Below are positions 1-8,161 of a stretch of DNA of 30,512 bases, piece after piece; the stretch's first letter is position 1; each line of letters begins with the position of its first letter. Location: contig CAZKHG010000043.1 of assembly GCA_964552655.1 (NCBI GenBank), forward strand, positions 1-30,512. The letters are read 5' to 3'. Position numbers and translations under genes: made by a program. This stretch comes from CAZKHG01 sp964552655 (lineage in GTDB: Bacteria; Bacteroidota; Bacteroidia; Bacteroidales; Tenuifilaceae). The notes under the pieces were generated by a model that was not told the DNA's origin, ran no database searches, and worked only from the letters and a program-made list of their open reading frames with translations.

Positions 1-174
1 GTTAATTGAGTCCCGTGGTTCTGTCTTTTGAAAACTTGAGCGAAACACCGAATACGGCATGTAAATAGGAACATTTGCTGTGTAGGTTACGCGCTCAACA
101 GTATTTGTAGTACAACCTCCAATTATAGAAACAAGGATTGATAATGAAATTAAAGTTTTAAGCAGGGTTTTCAT
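1..174 (-). CDS. Partial lipoprotein, N-terminal 58 residues only
   Basis: Reading leftwards from an ATG at 174 gives 58 codons with no stop before the window edge. The N-terminus has a short basic start (MKTLLK), a hydrophobic stretch and a lipobox IIGGC with Cys21, so the product should be a lipoprotein. The residues after the Cys (TTNTVE) lack the acidic cluster linked to surface export in this phylum. The following segment around ANVPIYMPYSVFRSS resembles the start of Bacteroidota lipoproteins that carry LVIVD-type beta-propeller repeats, but the repeats would lie outside the window, so this is only a suggestion. It is read in the same direction as the flippase-like gene, whose stop is 107 bp upstream. 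No clean TAnnTTTG promoter was found in that gap. Confidence 0.7.
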   Translation of the reverse strand, partial: MKTLLKTLISLSILVSIIGGCTTNTVERVTYTANVPIYMPYSVFRSSFQKTEPRDSIN

Positions 175-280
175 GGTCCAATAAATTTTAGGATTTTGGC
201 AAATTAATCTTGTACTATTGCCAGATGAATTAATTGGCAAAAAGGTTGCTTATACCAATGAATAATACGCTCCTGTTGGT

Positions 281-1369
281 TTACAGGTGTCTTCTTCCAA
301 ATTTATTTTTTATCCATTTTGGAAAAATAATAGCCCCCATCACCAGGTAGGGGTAGTAGCTGATTACTCGCCAAAGAAATGCCATGGCAATAACAACCGA
401 ACCAATTATAGCGGATTGAACCGGGATAAAATCACTCAGATACCGGGTAAAAACATACTCTGCAAACCCGCTACCGCCAGGTGTTGGGCTCACAAGCATT
501 ATTATCCACATGGCCAGTTGACGACCGAAAAGAAGTATATGATCGTGAACCGGGAAAAAAGCCAGGAGCAATGCATTCACAACCAGGTATCTTGAAGTCC
601 ATGACATAAAAGTGGTGCCGAGCGCTTTGACCCAAAATTTCCAGGATTTTTTCCGAAATTCTTTAGAACTTTCAATAATATCGGTACCTGCCCGGTGTGC
701 GCCATGCTTCCACTTCCTTAAAATGGGCAGTTTAAAAATCATCATCATCAGCCATTTTAAGCCACGAGGGTTAATGAATAAACCATAGGAGAGAACAACA
801 ATATAGATCAGTTTTACACTGTAGCCGATTAAACAGAACAGAAACAGATCGGTGGCAAATTTCATGGAATCGCCAGCTATTGAGCCAATTTCAAATAAGT
901 TTTTCGATCCGATTATTATTAAAACAACCGGGAATAGAACGATAAAGTATATTTCATCAAGAAAAGAGGTGATCATTACCACGGCAGAGCTACGGCCCAC
1001 GCTAAGCCCTTCCTTATTAACGTATATAGTTGCAACTGCCGTACCCCCAACCGCCGAAGGCGTTATTGCTGATGTAAACTCCCAGAGCATAATCACACGG
1101 AAGAGCTGTCGAAAATCAAACAGTTTTTCGGTTAAAACCCTTAATCTAAGCATATAGCCAAAATCACGAAGAATCATAAAGAGAAAAGCCAGGGCAATCC
1201 AAAACACAGAAGCAATGGTAAACCTAAGGGATGAGAAAACCGCCGGGTTAAACTCTTTATAAAACATGAAAGCCACAACCCCAAGCCCTATAAATACGGG
1301 TATAAATGCACTTCTTAGCTTGATGCTTTTTAATGGATTATCGGTGATGTCCTTTGTAATTTTGTGCAT
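281..1369 (-). CDS. Flippase-like / LPG synthase-type integral membrane protein (UPF0104 family)
   Basis: 362 residues with about eight hydrophobic segments. Two features typical of the lysylphosphatidylglycerol synthase TM-region family (PF03706, TIGR00374) are visible: a segment at about residues 98-121 with SAITPSAVGGT followed by VNKEG, and SPTPGGSGFAEY at about 297-310. Many members are stand-alone inner-membrane proteins next to lipid or glycan genes and are thought to move or modify lipid-linked substrates. There is no C-terminal aminoacyl-transferase domain, so lysyl-PG synthesis is not expected. The substrate cannot be told from sequence. The start ATG at 1369 lies 27 bp from a -7-like box. 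The gene is divergent from the EamA transporter at 1505. Confidence 0.85.
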   Translation of the reverse strand: MHKITKDITDNPLKSIKLRSAFIPVFIGLGVVAFMFYKEFNPAVFSSLRFTIASVFWIALAFLFMILRDFGYMLRLRVLTEKLFDFRQLFRVIMLWEFTSAITPSAVGGTAVATIYVNKEGLSVGRSSAVVMITSFLDEIYFIVLFPVVLIIIGSKNLFEIGSIAGDSMKFATDLFLFCLIGYSVKLIYIVVLSYGLFINPRGLKWLMMMIFKLPILRKWKHGAHRAGTDIIESSKEFRKKSWKFWVKALGTTFMSWTSRYLVVNALLLAFFPVHDHILLFGRQLAMWIIMLVSPTPGGSGFAEYVFTRYLSDFIPVQSAIIGSVVIAMAFLWRVISYYPYLVMGAIIFPKWIKNKFGRRHL

Positions 1370-1396
1370 CTATGAATAAATTTAATAGCAGCTAAG

Positions 1397-1404
1397 CAAA
1401 TGTA
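1397..1404 (-). promoter_or_regulatory. Candidate -7 box for the flippase-like gene
   Basis: The minus strand reads TACATTTG, an exact match to the Bacteroidota -7 consensus TAnnTTTG, 27 bp before the ATG at 1369. No good -33 TTG lies about 19 bp further upstream, so support rests on the -7 box and its position. The same octamer occurs before the DUF2723 gene. Confidence 0.35.
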
Positions 1405-1457
1405 CCAATTAATTGTTACCTATGCTTTATGGAATATTATTTTTGAGCTAAACAATA

Positions 1458-1485
1458 TTTGCCTTTTATAATCAAATTAACTTTG
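1458..1485 (+). promoter_or_regulatory. Candidate promoter for the EamA transporter
   Basis: TTTG at 1458-1461 and TAACTTTG at 1478-1485 fit the Bacteroidota -33/-7 pattern, with a 16 bp spacer that is a little short. The -7 box ends 19 bp before the ATG at 1505. A second -7 match, TATTTTTG at 1438-1445 with TTG at 1413-1415 (22 bp spacer), could be an alternative upstream start. Confidence 0.45.
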
Positions 1486-1504
1486 ATCTCTTTTACGTAT
1501 TCAG

Positions 1505-2401
1505 ATGATTGAAAATAAAAAGCTTCGTGCACATCTATACATAATTGGAGCAAATCTGTTTTTTGGGGTTAACTATTCAGTCGCCAAATCAGTAATGCCC
1601 AGCTATTTAAAACCCAATGCATTCAGTTTGCTTAGAATTATTGTAGCCTTTTTGCTTTACTACCTGGTTTCACGGTTTACAAGAAAGGAAAAGATACTGA
1701 AACAAGATTACTGGAGATTTATAGCTGCCGGGTTTATGGGCGTTGCTTTTAACCAGCTGATTTTTTTGTATGGGTTGAATTACACTTCGCCAATTGACTC
1801 CTCAATCATTGTAACCATTAATCCGATTTTGGTGATGATAATTGCATCACTTGCCATAGCGGAAAAGATCACAATAAGCAAGATCGTTGGCATGACGATT
1901 GGTGCATTTGGCGCCCTGTTGGTTATTCTTAACAGAGGGATTGCCGACTTTGGGTCAGATCACTTTATAGGGAACCTGATGATTTTTGCAAGTACGTTTT
2001 TTTATGCAGGTTACCTTGTTGTGGTTAAACCTTTGATGCAAAAGTACGATCCGTTAACGGTGATCCGGGGAGTATTTCTTGTAGGTTTGATTTTGATTTT
2101 CCCTTTCGGGATTGGCAGTTTGGTGCATACAAGTTGGCAAATAATTCCAGCCGGAATATGGGGATCAATTATTTTTGTTTTGATTGGACCAACATTCCTT
2201 GCCTACTTGTTTTTAAGTTGGGGTTTGCGCCAAGTAAGAGCCACCACGGTGAGTATATACAACTATTCTCAACCGGTTATTGCATCGTTTGTGGCTGTAA
2301 TCATTGGTCAGGATGTGCTTGACCCTGTTAAAATAATTGCCGCTATCCTTGTATTTCTTGGAGTTTACCTGGTTAGTCGTCCTTCCAGGAAGGAAGTGTA
2401 A
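1505..2401 (+). CDS. DMT-superfamily transporter with two EamA domains
   Basis: 298 residues, the usual size for a ten-helix drug/metabolite transporter. Two homologous halves are visible: the first begins YIIGANLFFGVNYSVAKS (about residues 12-29) and ends around IGAFGALLVILNRG; the second runs from about residue 150 (GNLMIFASTFFYAGYLV) to IIAAILVFLGVYLVSRPS. The RKEV tail is probably cytoplasmic. Such proteins export small metabolites such as amino acids or nucleotides from the inner membrane; the substrate cannot be assigned. It stands alone between a divergent flippase-like gene and the convergent flotillin gene. A stem-loop terminator follows the stop by about 50 bp. Confidence 0.9.
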   Translation: MIENKKLRAHLYIIGANLFFGVNYSVAKSVMPSYLKPNAFSLLRIIVAFLLYYLVSRFTRKEKILKQDYWRFIAAGFMGVAFNQLIFLYGLNYTSPIDSSIIVTINPILVMIIASLAIAEKITISKIVGMTIGAFGALLVILNRGIADFGSDHFIGNLMIFASTFFYAGYLVVVKPLMQKYDPLTVIRGVFLVGLILIFPFGIGSLVHTSWQIIPAGIWGSIIFVLIGPTFLAYLFLSWGLRQVRATTVSIYNYSQPVIASFVAVIIGQDVLDPVKIIAAILVFLGVYLVSRPSRKEV

Positions 2402-2443
2402 CCTGTTGACTTATTCATGCTTTCTGTTTTTTCTCATTTTCGT

Positions 2444-2492
2444 AAAAAAACACCCCCAAAGTTATATATCTAACTTTGAGGGTGCACTTTTT
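2444..2492. terminator. Bidirectional rho-independent terminator between convergent genes
   Basis: The arms are 2451-2464 (CACCCCCAAAGTTA) and 2471-2484 (TAACTTTGAGGGTG), 14 bp with one mismatch and a 6-nt loop. The mismatch is C-A when read on plus and a G-U wobble when read on minus, so the hairpin is fully paired for minus transcripts. T-runs flank both sides: five T at 2488-2492 on plus, and seven T on minus (A-run at 2444-2450). It serves the EamA gene (plus) and flotillin (minus). Confidence 0.85.
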
Positions 2493-2530
2493 AATTGGAA
2501 GAGTTTTTTGATCTTATCTAATAAAAACTA

Positions 2531-3952
2531 CTACTTTTCTTCCTTAGGTTTTTCTTCCTCTTCGGGTTTATTTTCTGGAACCGATTGGTCCAAAGTCTTT
2601 CCTTTAAGGTAGTTGGGCAGCTCCATTCCGGCCATTTTGAACAGCTCTTCGAAAGGCGGAATTGAACCAAGCATTCCGGAGAGGAAATTTGCCGTTGCTG
2701 GTGATTTACCGTCTTTCCCGGCTGACATGTTATCCCAAACTGTAACTTTGTCAATTTTAAGATTTTTAATGGCTTCAACCTGGGTTTTTACCAGTTCAGG
2801 AAGTTTATCGGCAATCATCATCATAACCGCATCGCGGGAGTTGCCGGCTGCTTTTGACAGTTTTTCAAAACCCTCGGCTTGCTTACTAAGGATTTGGTAA
2901 ATACCTTTTGCCTCTGCCTCCATTTTCATATAAATAGCATCTGCCTCACCTCTTGCATGACGACGGGTTTGTTCGGCCATTGCCTCAGCATCAATCTCAA
3001 TTTTTTCCTTGTTGATTTGTGCCGGAACAACAATATCAGCTTTTTGTGTAGCCTGCTCACGGCTTGCACGAACAGTTTCAGCTTGTTGTTCGGCTGCGTA
3101 GGCTTGCTCCAATGCTTTTGCCTGGTTTACCTTTTCTGCGGATATGGCTTTACGTTCAGCTTCAGCTTCTTTCTCTCTTCTTGTGGCATTAGAATTGGCA
3201 ATGGTGATTTTGGCGGTATTCTCCCCCTCTACGGCCGTGGCATCAGCAGAGGCAACCTGAACACGTTGATCCCTAAGGGCGTTGGCTTCACCAATAGAAC
3301 CGTCACGGTTCTTTTCTGCCACGCTCTTTTTGGCATCGTTAATTGCTTTAGCGGCTGCTTCTTTTCCCAGGGCAACAATATACCCAGACTCATCATTGAT
3401 ATCGGTAACGTTTACGTTGATCAGCTTCAAACCTATTTTCTTCAGTTCGGCCTCCACGTTTGATGAAACAGCGGCAAGAAACTTATCCCTGTTGCTGTTA
3501 ATCTCCTCAATATCCATGGTAGCCACAACCAAACGGAGCTGACCAAAAATGATATCTTTTGCCAGATTGCTGATATCGTCCTGGCTAAGGCCTAGTAAAC
3601 GTTCGGCAGCATTGTCCATTACACCTGGTTCTGTGGAGATCCCTACAGTAAACCTGGAGGGTACATCAACACGGATGTTCTGTTGACTCAGCGCATTGGT
3701 CAGGTTAATTTCAATTGAGAGTGGGGTTAGGTTAAGGAAAGAGTAATCCTGAATAACAGGCCAGATAAAAGCGGCACCGCCATGGATACACTTGGCCGAG
3801 CGGGCCTCGGCGCTTTTCCCCTTACCAATTTTCCCATATACAACCAAGACTCTGTCCGATGGACATCGTTTATAACGCTTAAAAAGTGATACTATCAAAA
3901 TAAAGATAAATACCACCCCGGCGATTACCAACAAAACGAAAAATTGACTCAT
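2531..3952 (-). CDS. Flotillin-like SPFH/band-7 membrane scaffold protein
   Basis: 473 residues, close to bacterial FloT/YuaG. Residues 1-25 form an N-terminal hydrophobic anchor followed by the SPFH/band-7 domain (about 28-200; KRCPSDRVLVVYGK, then the FGQLRLVVATMDIEEINSNRDKF region). Residues about 200-350 are an Ala/Glu/Lys-rich coiled coil with EAEAERKA-type heptads. The C-terminus has the flotillin GMLGSIPPFEELFKMAG segment and ends in a Pro/Glu/Lys tail. Flotillins organise ordered membrane microdomains. NfeD lies 37 bp upstream, the conserved partner arrangement seen in yuaF-yuaG. It is the last gene before the bidirectional terminator. The high Ala/Lys/Glu content creates long spurious antisense ORFs here. 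Confidence 0.93.
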   Translation of the reverse strand: MSQFFVLLVIAGVVFIFILIVSLFKRYKRCPSDRVLVVYGKIGKGKSAEARSAKCIHGGAAFIWPVIQDYSFLNLTPLSIEINLTNALSQQNIRVDVPSRFTVGISTEPGVMDNAAERLLGLSQDDISNLAKDIIFGQLRLVVATMDIEEINSNRDKFLAAVSSNVEAELKKIGLKLINVNVTDINDESGYIVALGKEAAAKAINDAKKSVAEKNRDGSIGEANALRDQRVQVASADATAVEGENTAKITIANSNATRREKEAEAERKAISAEKVNQAKALEQAYAAEQQAETVRASREQATQKADIVVPAQINKEKIEIDAEAMAEQTRRHARGEADAIYMKMEAEAKGIYQILSKQAEGFEKLSKAAGNSRDAVMMMIADKLPELVKTQVEAIKNLKIDKVTVWDNMSAGKDGKSPATANFLSGMLGSIPPFEELFKMAGMELPNYLKGKTLDQSVPENKPEEEEKPKEEK

Positions 3953-3989
3953 ATTAATTGAAATTTAATTAGTTAATAACAGGTTAAAC

Positions 3990-4586
3990 TTAAATTTTTT
4001 TTACGAGCAGAATATTTTCCCCAATCAGCTCAATTATTTCAACCACAGCACCGGTTGGAATATCATTCTCTTCATCAGTGAGTGCATCAAGGGTCATATA
4101 ACCCTGGTGCTGTACCTGTATCTTCCCAAGCGCCTTGCGTTTTGCCGGGATAAACAGATATACCGAAGCGGTCTTTCCCACAATTGACGACATATTTACA
4201 TTCCCCGATTCAGTTAGTTTCCCCATGAAATAGAAGATGGTAGCCATTAATACCATCATTATTAGGCCTGAAATCAACGAGATGAAAATTGTTAACCCGA
4301 TCGACAGCCCTGAATCTATGCAAGCTAATCCGCTCCAACCAAAAATAGTAAAAAATGCTATAAGGTTTTTTAAACTCAGTAGCTGAAACCCGATGCCATG
4401 ATCAGTATTAATGCTGGCATCGGCATCACCCGTAGCATCCAAATGACCTGAATCAGAATCGGCTCCGATAAAAGTCATGAAGATCTGGATAATAAAAATC
4501 AGGGAAAATGGGATTGCAACCATCCAATAGATTTTGGAAATTATGGATAAGCTATCCCACCATGAACCAATGCTAAGTATTTCCAT
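3990..4586 (-). CDS. NfeD-like membrane protein with C-terminal OB-fold domain
   Basis: 198 residues. An N-terminal helix (about 12-38), an acidic polar segment (DSDSGHLDATGDADAS), and two more hydrophobic segments (about 70-120) precede a soluble C-terminal domain of about 65 residues. That domain has the beta-rich NfeD pattern: SIVGKTASVYLFIPAKRKALGKIQV, then PTGAVVEIIELIGENILLVKK. NfeD short forms act with flotillin-type SPFH proteins in membrane-domain maintenance. Flotillin follows 37 bp downstream in the same direction, which supports the call. There is no ClpP/SPPase-type protease domain, so this is the short form. The 88 bp gap to the upstream GH29 gene has no recognisable TAnnTTTG promoter, so read-through from the glycan genes is possible. 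Confidence 0.88.
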   Translation of the reverse strand: MEILSIGSWWDSLSIISKIYWMVAIPFSLIFIIQIFMTFIGADSDSGHLDATGDADASINTDHGIGFQLLSLKNLIAFFTIFGWSGLACIDSGLSIGLTIFISLISGLIMMVLMATIFYFMGKLTESGNVNMSSIVGKTASVYLFIPAKRKALGKIQVQHQGYMTLDALTDEENDIPTGAVVEIIELIGENILLVKKI

Positions 4587-4674
4587 AGTAATGAAAGATT
4601 GTTTCTGTGAAGGTATTAATTTTTAAGACAGAGGGATGAATAAATTATGAAATTTTAATAAAGGATTTCATTAT

Positions 4675-6435
4675 TTATTGAAATTTAACTTTCGTTAATT
4701 CAATCACCCCAACCGTTTTGCCGGGTTTGCTCCTAACATCCACTCTAAACCTGGTTGGGAATTGGTTTTGTGTTTCGGTTTGCTGGGACCTGGTGATAAT
4801 GAATTTTGAGTTATTTCCCACTTTTTGAATGGCCTGGGGCATTATTTTATTATACATTTCAACCTCCCAATTTCTAAATTCCAACCCCCAGTCTTTTGTC
4901 CAATCGTATGATACTTGCTGGAAATTAATTTCATATTGTCCAACAAAATCAAGATATGGTGTTAAATCCAATTCCAACCCGGACCATTCATTGGTGAATG
5001 AGGTTGCGTCCCAGCTCCCAATTACAATTGGCTTAAGTTTTGAAATTTGATGGAACTCATTCTTATTTTTAATAAAAAAAACAGAAAATGATTTAATGAT
5101 AGGTGGAGCAGTGGCTTTTCTAATTCTTAACCTGATTTTAGTAACGAGAATAGAATCGAAGACGTCGATTTTTTTCGTGCCTATTGATGATCCGGTGTAT
5201 AAATCAAACCACCTGTCAGAATTGAACCCTTCAAGTATATATTCTCTAACCCTTTGACCGTAAGCGATTTCCTCTTGAATAACAGCATGATTAACAGGCA
5301 TGGGTTTTTCTAAGGTAATTTCATACACATCGCCAAAACCCTTGGTTGTTGCGATTGGGTTATTAAAACGTTTTTTGATTTCGTCACCAAATGCCTTATA
5401 AACTTTTACATGCGATTCTGGAATTAGACCAGATGTGTCAGGAGTTGAATTTAGCAGCATTATTGCACCCCTGCCAACTGTCTGGTAATAAATATCCATA
5501 AGTTGATCAGGTGTTAGTATCATTGTATCGGTATTTGGAGCCCAGAACCATTTATGGCCCTTGTTAGCCAGCAAAGGCAGATCAACTTCAACTGGCGCAT
5601 AAACATCGCCGTCAGGATCAGAGGCCAAGGCAGTTGAAACGCCTGTTTCCAAATCCTCTTTTTTTAAGGTGTACCAATTTGGGTAAGGAGCAATACCATC
5701 TTCATTTCCCACCCAGCGGATTGTTGCATTTGGCCCTTGGAAAATAACAGCATTGGAAGCGTACTTTTTAATAATATCACTGACATTTATCACGCAACTG
5801 CCATCAAACCAAACCTCCCTGATGGATCCATACCGGGTGAGCACCTCGACCAGCTGTTGTCTGAAAATTTGATTGTACTCTTCCTGTTTTAACGGATCGT
5901 TGGTTTTGCCTCCGCTGCCAATCCCTGCTCCCCATTTTTCGTCACCAGGGTAAATATAAATTCCCAAATCCAACCCATATCTCTTACAAGATTTTGTGAG
6001 TTCCGCAAGCACATCACCCTTCCCATTTTTCCAGGGGATATTTCTTACGCCATATTCACTTGTTTCGGTTTGCCACCAACAAAATCCACCGGTATGTTTG
6101 GCTACGAACAGGATCATTTTTGCTCCCCATGATTTAGCCACTTCGCACCATTGATCGGTGTTTAAAAGCGAGGGGTTAATTTTTGAAAGAGGAAAGGAAA
6201 GGTCGTCGTATTCCTTGCCAGTCCATGTGGTTGGATTGAAATGTACGAACATAATCCGTTCATAGTTCTGCCATCGAAGTTGTGGGAGGGAAGGACAAGG
6301 TATCCCTTTTACCATTAGGGAAGAGTCGTAAACAAAGGCGAATTCGTTTTTCTTCGGATCATCATTTACACACCCGGATATGAGCAATACGGTAGCATAT
6401 AATACAATCAAATAATTAGTAAAACTTTTTATCAT
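4675..6435 (-). CDS. GH29 alpha-L-fucosidase-like lipoprotein
   Basis: 586 residues. The signal peptide ends in a lipobox LISGC with Cys22, followed by VNDD; acidic residues just after the Cys resemble the Bacteroidota lipoprotein export signal, so the enzyme may face the outside of the cell. The catalytic domain spans about residues 45-370: WQNYERIMFVHFNPTTW, the KHTGGFCWWQT segment, and VWFDGS with Asp211 as the expected nucleophile. FQGPNATIRWVGNE resembles the GH29-B subgroup (alpha-1,3/1,4-fucosidases); Glu245 is a candidate acid/base. About residues 370-586 form a beta-rich C-terminal region, the first part like an F5/8-type carbohydrate-binding module. The gene starts 19 bp after the GT4 gene, so it is probably co-transcribed. 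Exact linkage specificity is unknown. Confidence 0.88.
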   Translation of the reverse strand: MIKSFTNYLIVLYATVLLISGCVNDDPKKNEFAFVYDSSLMVKGIPCPSLPQLRWQNYERIMFVHFNPTTWTGKEYDDLSFPLSKINPSLLNTDQWCEVAKSWGAKMILFVAKHTGGFCWWQTETSEYGVRNIPWKNGKGDVLAELTKSCKRYGLDLGIYIYPGDEKWGAGIGSGGKTNDPLKQEEYNQIFRQQLVEVLTRYGSIREVWFDGSCVINVSDIIKKYASNAVIFQGPNATIRWVGNEDGIAPYPNWYTLKKEDLETGVSTALASDPDGDVYAPVEVDLPLLANKGHKWFWAPNTDTMILTPDQLMDIYYQTVGRGAIMLLNSTPDTSGLIPESHVKVYKAFGDEIKKRFNNPIATTKGFGDVYEITLEKPMPVNHAVIQEEIAYGQRVREYILEGFNSDRWFDLYTGSSIGTKKIDVFDSILVTKIRLRIRKATAPPIIKSFSVFFIKNKNEFHQISKLKPIVIGSWDATSFTNEWSGLELDLTPYLDFVGQYEINFQQVSYDWTKDWGLEFRNWEVEMYNKIMPQAIQKVGNNSKFIITRSQQTETQNQFPTRFRVDVRSKPGKTVGVIELTKVKFQ

Positions 6436-6454
6436 TCGATGAATATTTAAAAAT

Positions 6455-7549
6455 TCACAATAATGCTGAATGAATTATTTGTTGCATTTCCACTTCGAAT
6501 GAACCAGAAACTTCAGCTGATCTTTTTCGTCCATTTTCGCCAATAAATTCCCGCAAATCCTTATTTGAAAGAAGTTTAATAATCTTTTCACTTAATTCAG
6601 CTGGATTGATATGATCGATAAAAACCATCTCCTCATTCTCTTTGAAAAGTGTATGTAATCCACCAACCTTGGTGGTTATAACAGGGATTCCGAAGTGCAT
6701 AGCCTCAAGAATTACGAGTGGAAAACAATCGGTTAGTGAGGGTAGAATAAAAACCTCCGATTGAGAAATCAGTTCAGCTTTTTGCTGAGCATTAACCCCT
6801 CCCGTAAGTATTACCTTTTTTTGTAATCCAAGGCTTTGTATCAACCGGTTCAGCTTAATTTCTATTGATTTACCAGGAGCCTCACCGGCAATAATCAGCT
6901 TATAGTCAGGGTAATTGGAAGTAATTAAAGAGAATGCCCGAATTAAAACAGGGGCACCTTTTATGGGGAAAAGATTCGACAGGAAAAGGATTTGCTTTTT
7001 AGGGGCAACTTCAACTTCTGGTATTTTCTCGATGGTGTTATGAACAAAATACAAATTTGAATTTACCAGATTTAACGGGATAATTTCTTTCTCAAGAAGC
7101 CACCTGTTGACATGAATTATCTTGCAACCCCTAAAGATAAACCTGTAAAAGGACCGATAAAAGGAATTTTTGGCCTTATTGCTAATCCCTTGGTTGTCTA
7201 AGTGCAAAATGGGTATTGAGCAAAACAGCTTGATAATCATCAGAAAAAGAGAATCGCGCCAAAAACCATAGCCTACGGGCATAAAGGAAAAGTAAACCGC
7301 TTTGGGTCTAAAGGTAATCAACGCCCAAATCAGCTTAAAAAGGAGGATAATGGCAACAAAGATTTTTTTTACCCGGAATTTTCTCAAATCCTGAATTGAA
7401 GATGCGAAACGGATTTTTAACAATTTTCTTTCAAGTCCCGAATTGATAGAATCGCTTTGGTACACCAACCTGTTAATGATGCTTACTCCATGCACAGGCG
7501 GCGGGAGTTGTATGAAGTAAAGAATTCGGTTACTCCTGCTAGAATTCAA
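6455..7549 (-). CDS. GT4-type glycosyltransferase
   Basis: 364 residues, GT-B fold. The N-terminal half starts RILYFIQLPPPVHGVSIINR, a Gly-containing acceptor loop common in this family, and includes a hydrophobic stretch (about 60-80) typical of membrane-associated enzymes. The C-terminal donor-binding domain (Glycos_transf_1) starts near KQILFLSNLFPIKGAPVLI, continues with LIIAGE, and has the signature FILPSLTDCFPLVILEAM, in which the conserved Glu pair is reduced to the second Glu (E in LEAM), followed by GIPVITTKVGG. It would transfer a nucleotide-activated sugar to a lipid-linked or surface glycan on the cytoplasmic face. Its start overlaps the deacetylase stop by 11 nt, indicating translational coupling. 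Sugar donor and acceptor are not predictable. Confidence 0.9.
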   Translation of the reverse strand: MNSSRSNRILYFIQLPPPVHGVSIINRLVYQSDSINSGLERKLLKIRFASSIQDLRKFRVKKIFVAIILLFKLIWALITFRPKAVYFSFMPVGYGFWRDSLFLMIIKLFCSIPILHLDNQGISNKAKNSFYRSFYRFIFRGCKIIHVNRWLLEKEIIPLNLVNSNLYFVHNTIEKIPEVEVAPKKQILFLSNLFPIKGAPVLIRAFSLITSNYPDYKLIIAGEAPGKSIEIKLNRLIQSLGLQKKVILTGGVNAQQKAELISQSEVFILPSLTDCFPLVILEAMHFGIPVITTKVGGLHTLFKENEEMVFIDHINPAELSEKIIKLLSNKDLREFIGENGRKRSAEVSGSFEVEMQQIIHSALL

Positions 7550-8153
7550 TAGGCTTGAATTTTAATCCTTTATTTGAAATGGCTTCCAACACCCTTGGTA
7601 GTGAGTAACGAATACTCCGCTCGGCTTTTTTGGAGTCGTGAAAAACTATAATAGCCCCCGGGTGCAGGTTGTCCAGCACATACTTAACTACTTTTCGCGG
7701 AGAAACCCTCTTGCTATAGTCCATACTTAGTACATCCCACATGATCACCTTGTACCTTTTCTTTAACAGCCGGTATTGTGATGGTTTTATCCGCCCATAC
7801 GGAGGCCTGAAAAGATTGCTTTTTAAAAACCCGTTGGCAAAATCAATATCCTGAATGTATTGGCTGTTTTCCGTTGCCCAACCCTTTAAATGGCTGTACG
7901 TGTGGTTTCCAATTGCATGACCCTCAGCATTAATTCTTTCTAAAATTTCCGGGTTCAGTTCTGCATTTTTCCCCAGACAAAAAAAGGTTGCCCTGGCGTT
8001 ATATTTTGCCAGCTGATCGAGGACCCAGGGGGTAATCCCTTGGGTGGGACCATCATCAAAGGTTAAAAACACAGCCTCCTTCTCATCGGGGAAACACCAG
8101 ATGAGGTTTGGGAAAAACCTGGTGAAAAATTTTGGAGGGCTGAGGTTAATCAT
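7539..8153 (-). CDS. Polysaccharide deacetylase-like protein (NodB / CE4 domain)
   Basis: 204 residues, essentially a bare NodB domain. All main CE4 motifs are visible: TFDDGP (31-36; Asp33 catalytic base and Asp34 metal ligand), HTYSH (His84 and His88, metal ligands), RPPYGR near 115-120, and FHDS near 170. It should remove N- or O-acetyl groups from a sugar polymer or lipid-linked saccharide. There is no signal peptide or clear transmembrane anchor, unlike peptidoglycan or chitin deacetylases that act outside, so a cytoplasmic, membrane-proximal or unusually exported substrate is possible. It overlaps the GT4 gene by 11 nt and sits 8 bp after the DUF2723 gene. Confidence 0.9.
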   Translation of the reverse strand: MINLSPPKFFTRFFPNLIWCFPDEKEAVFLTFDDGPTQGITPWVLDQLAKYNARATFFCLGKNAELNPEILERINAEGHAIGNHTYSHLKGWATENSQYIQDIDFANGFLKSNLFRPPYGRIKPSQYRLLKKRYKVIMWDVLSMDYSKRVSPRKVVKYVLDNLHPGAIIVFHDSKKAERSIRYSLPRVLEAISNKGLKFKPIEF

Positions 8154-8161
8154 TCAATATG

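Noticed and set aside
2879..3463. 194-residue plus-strand ORF antisense to flotillin
   Set aside because: It is Phe/Leu/Cys-rich, the expected antisense reading of Lys/Glu/Ala-rich coiled-coil codons, with no domain or start context.
4647..4671. Small hairpin ATGAAAT/ATTTCAT after the GH29 gene
   Set aside because: The stem is nearly all A-T with an 11-nt loop and no clear T-run, so it is too weak to call a terminator.
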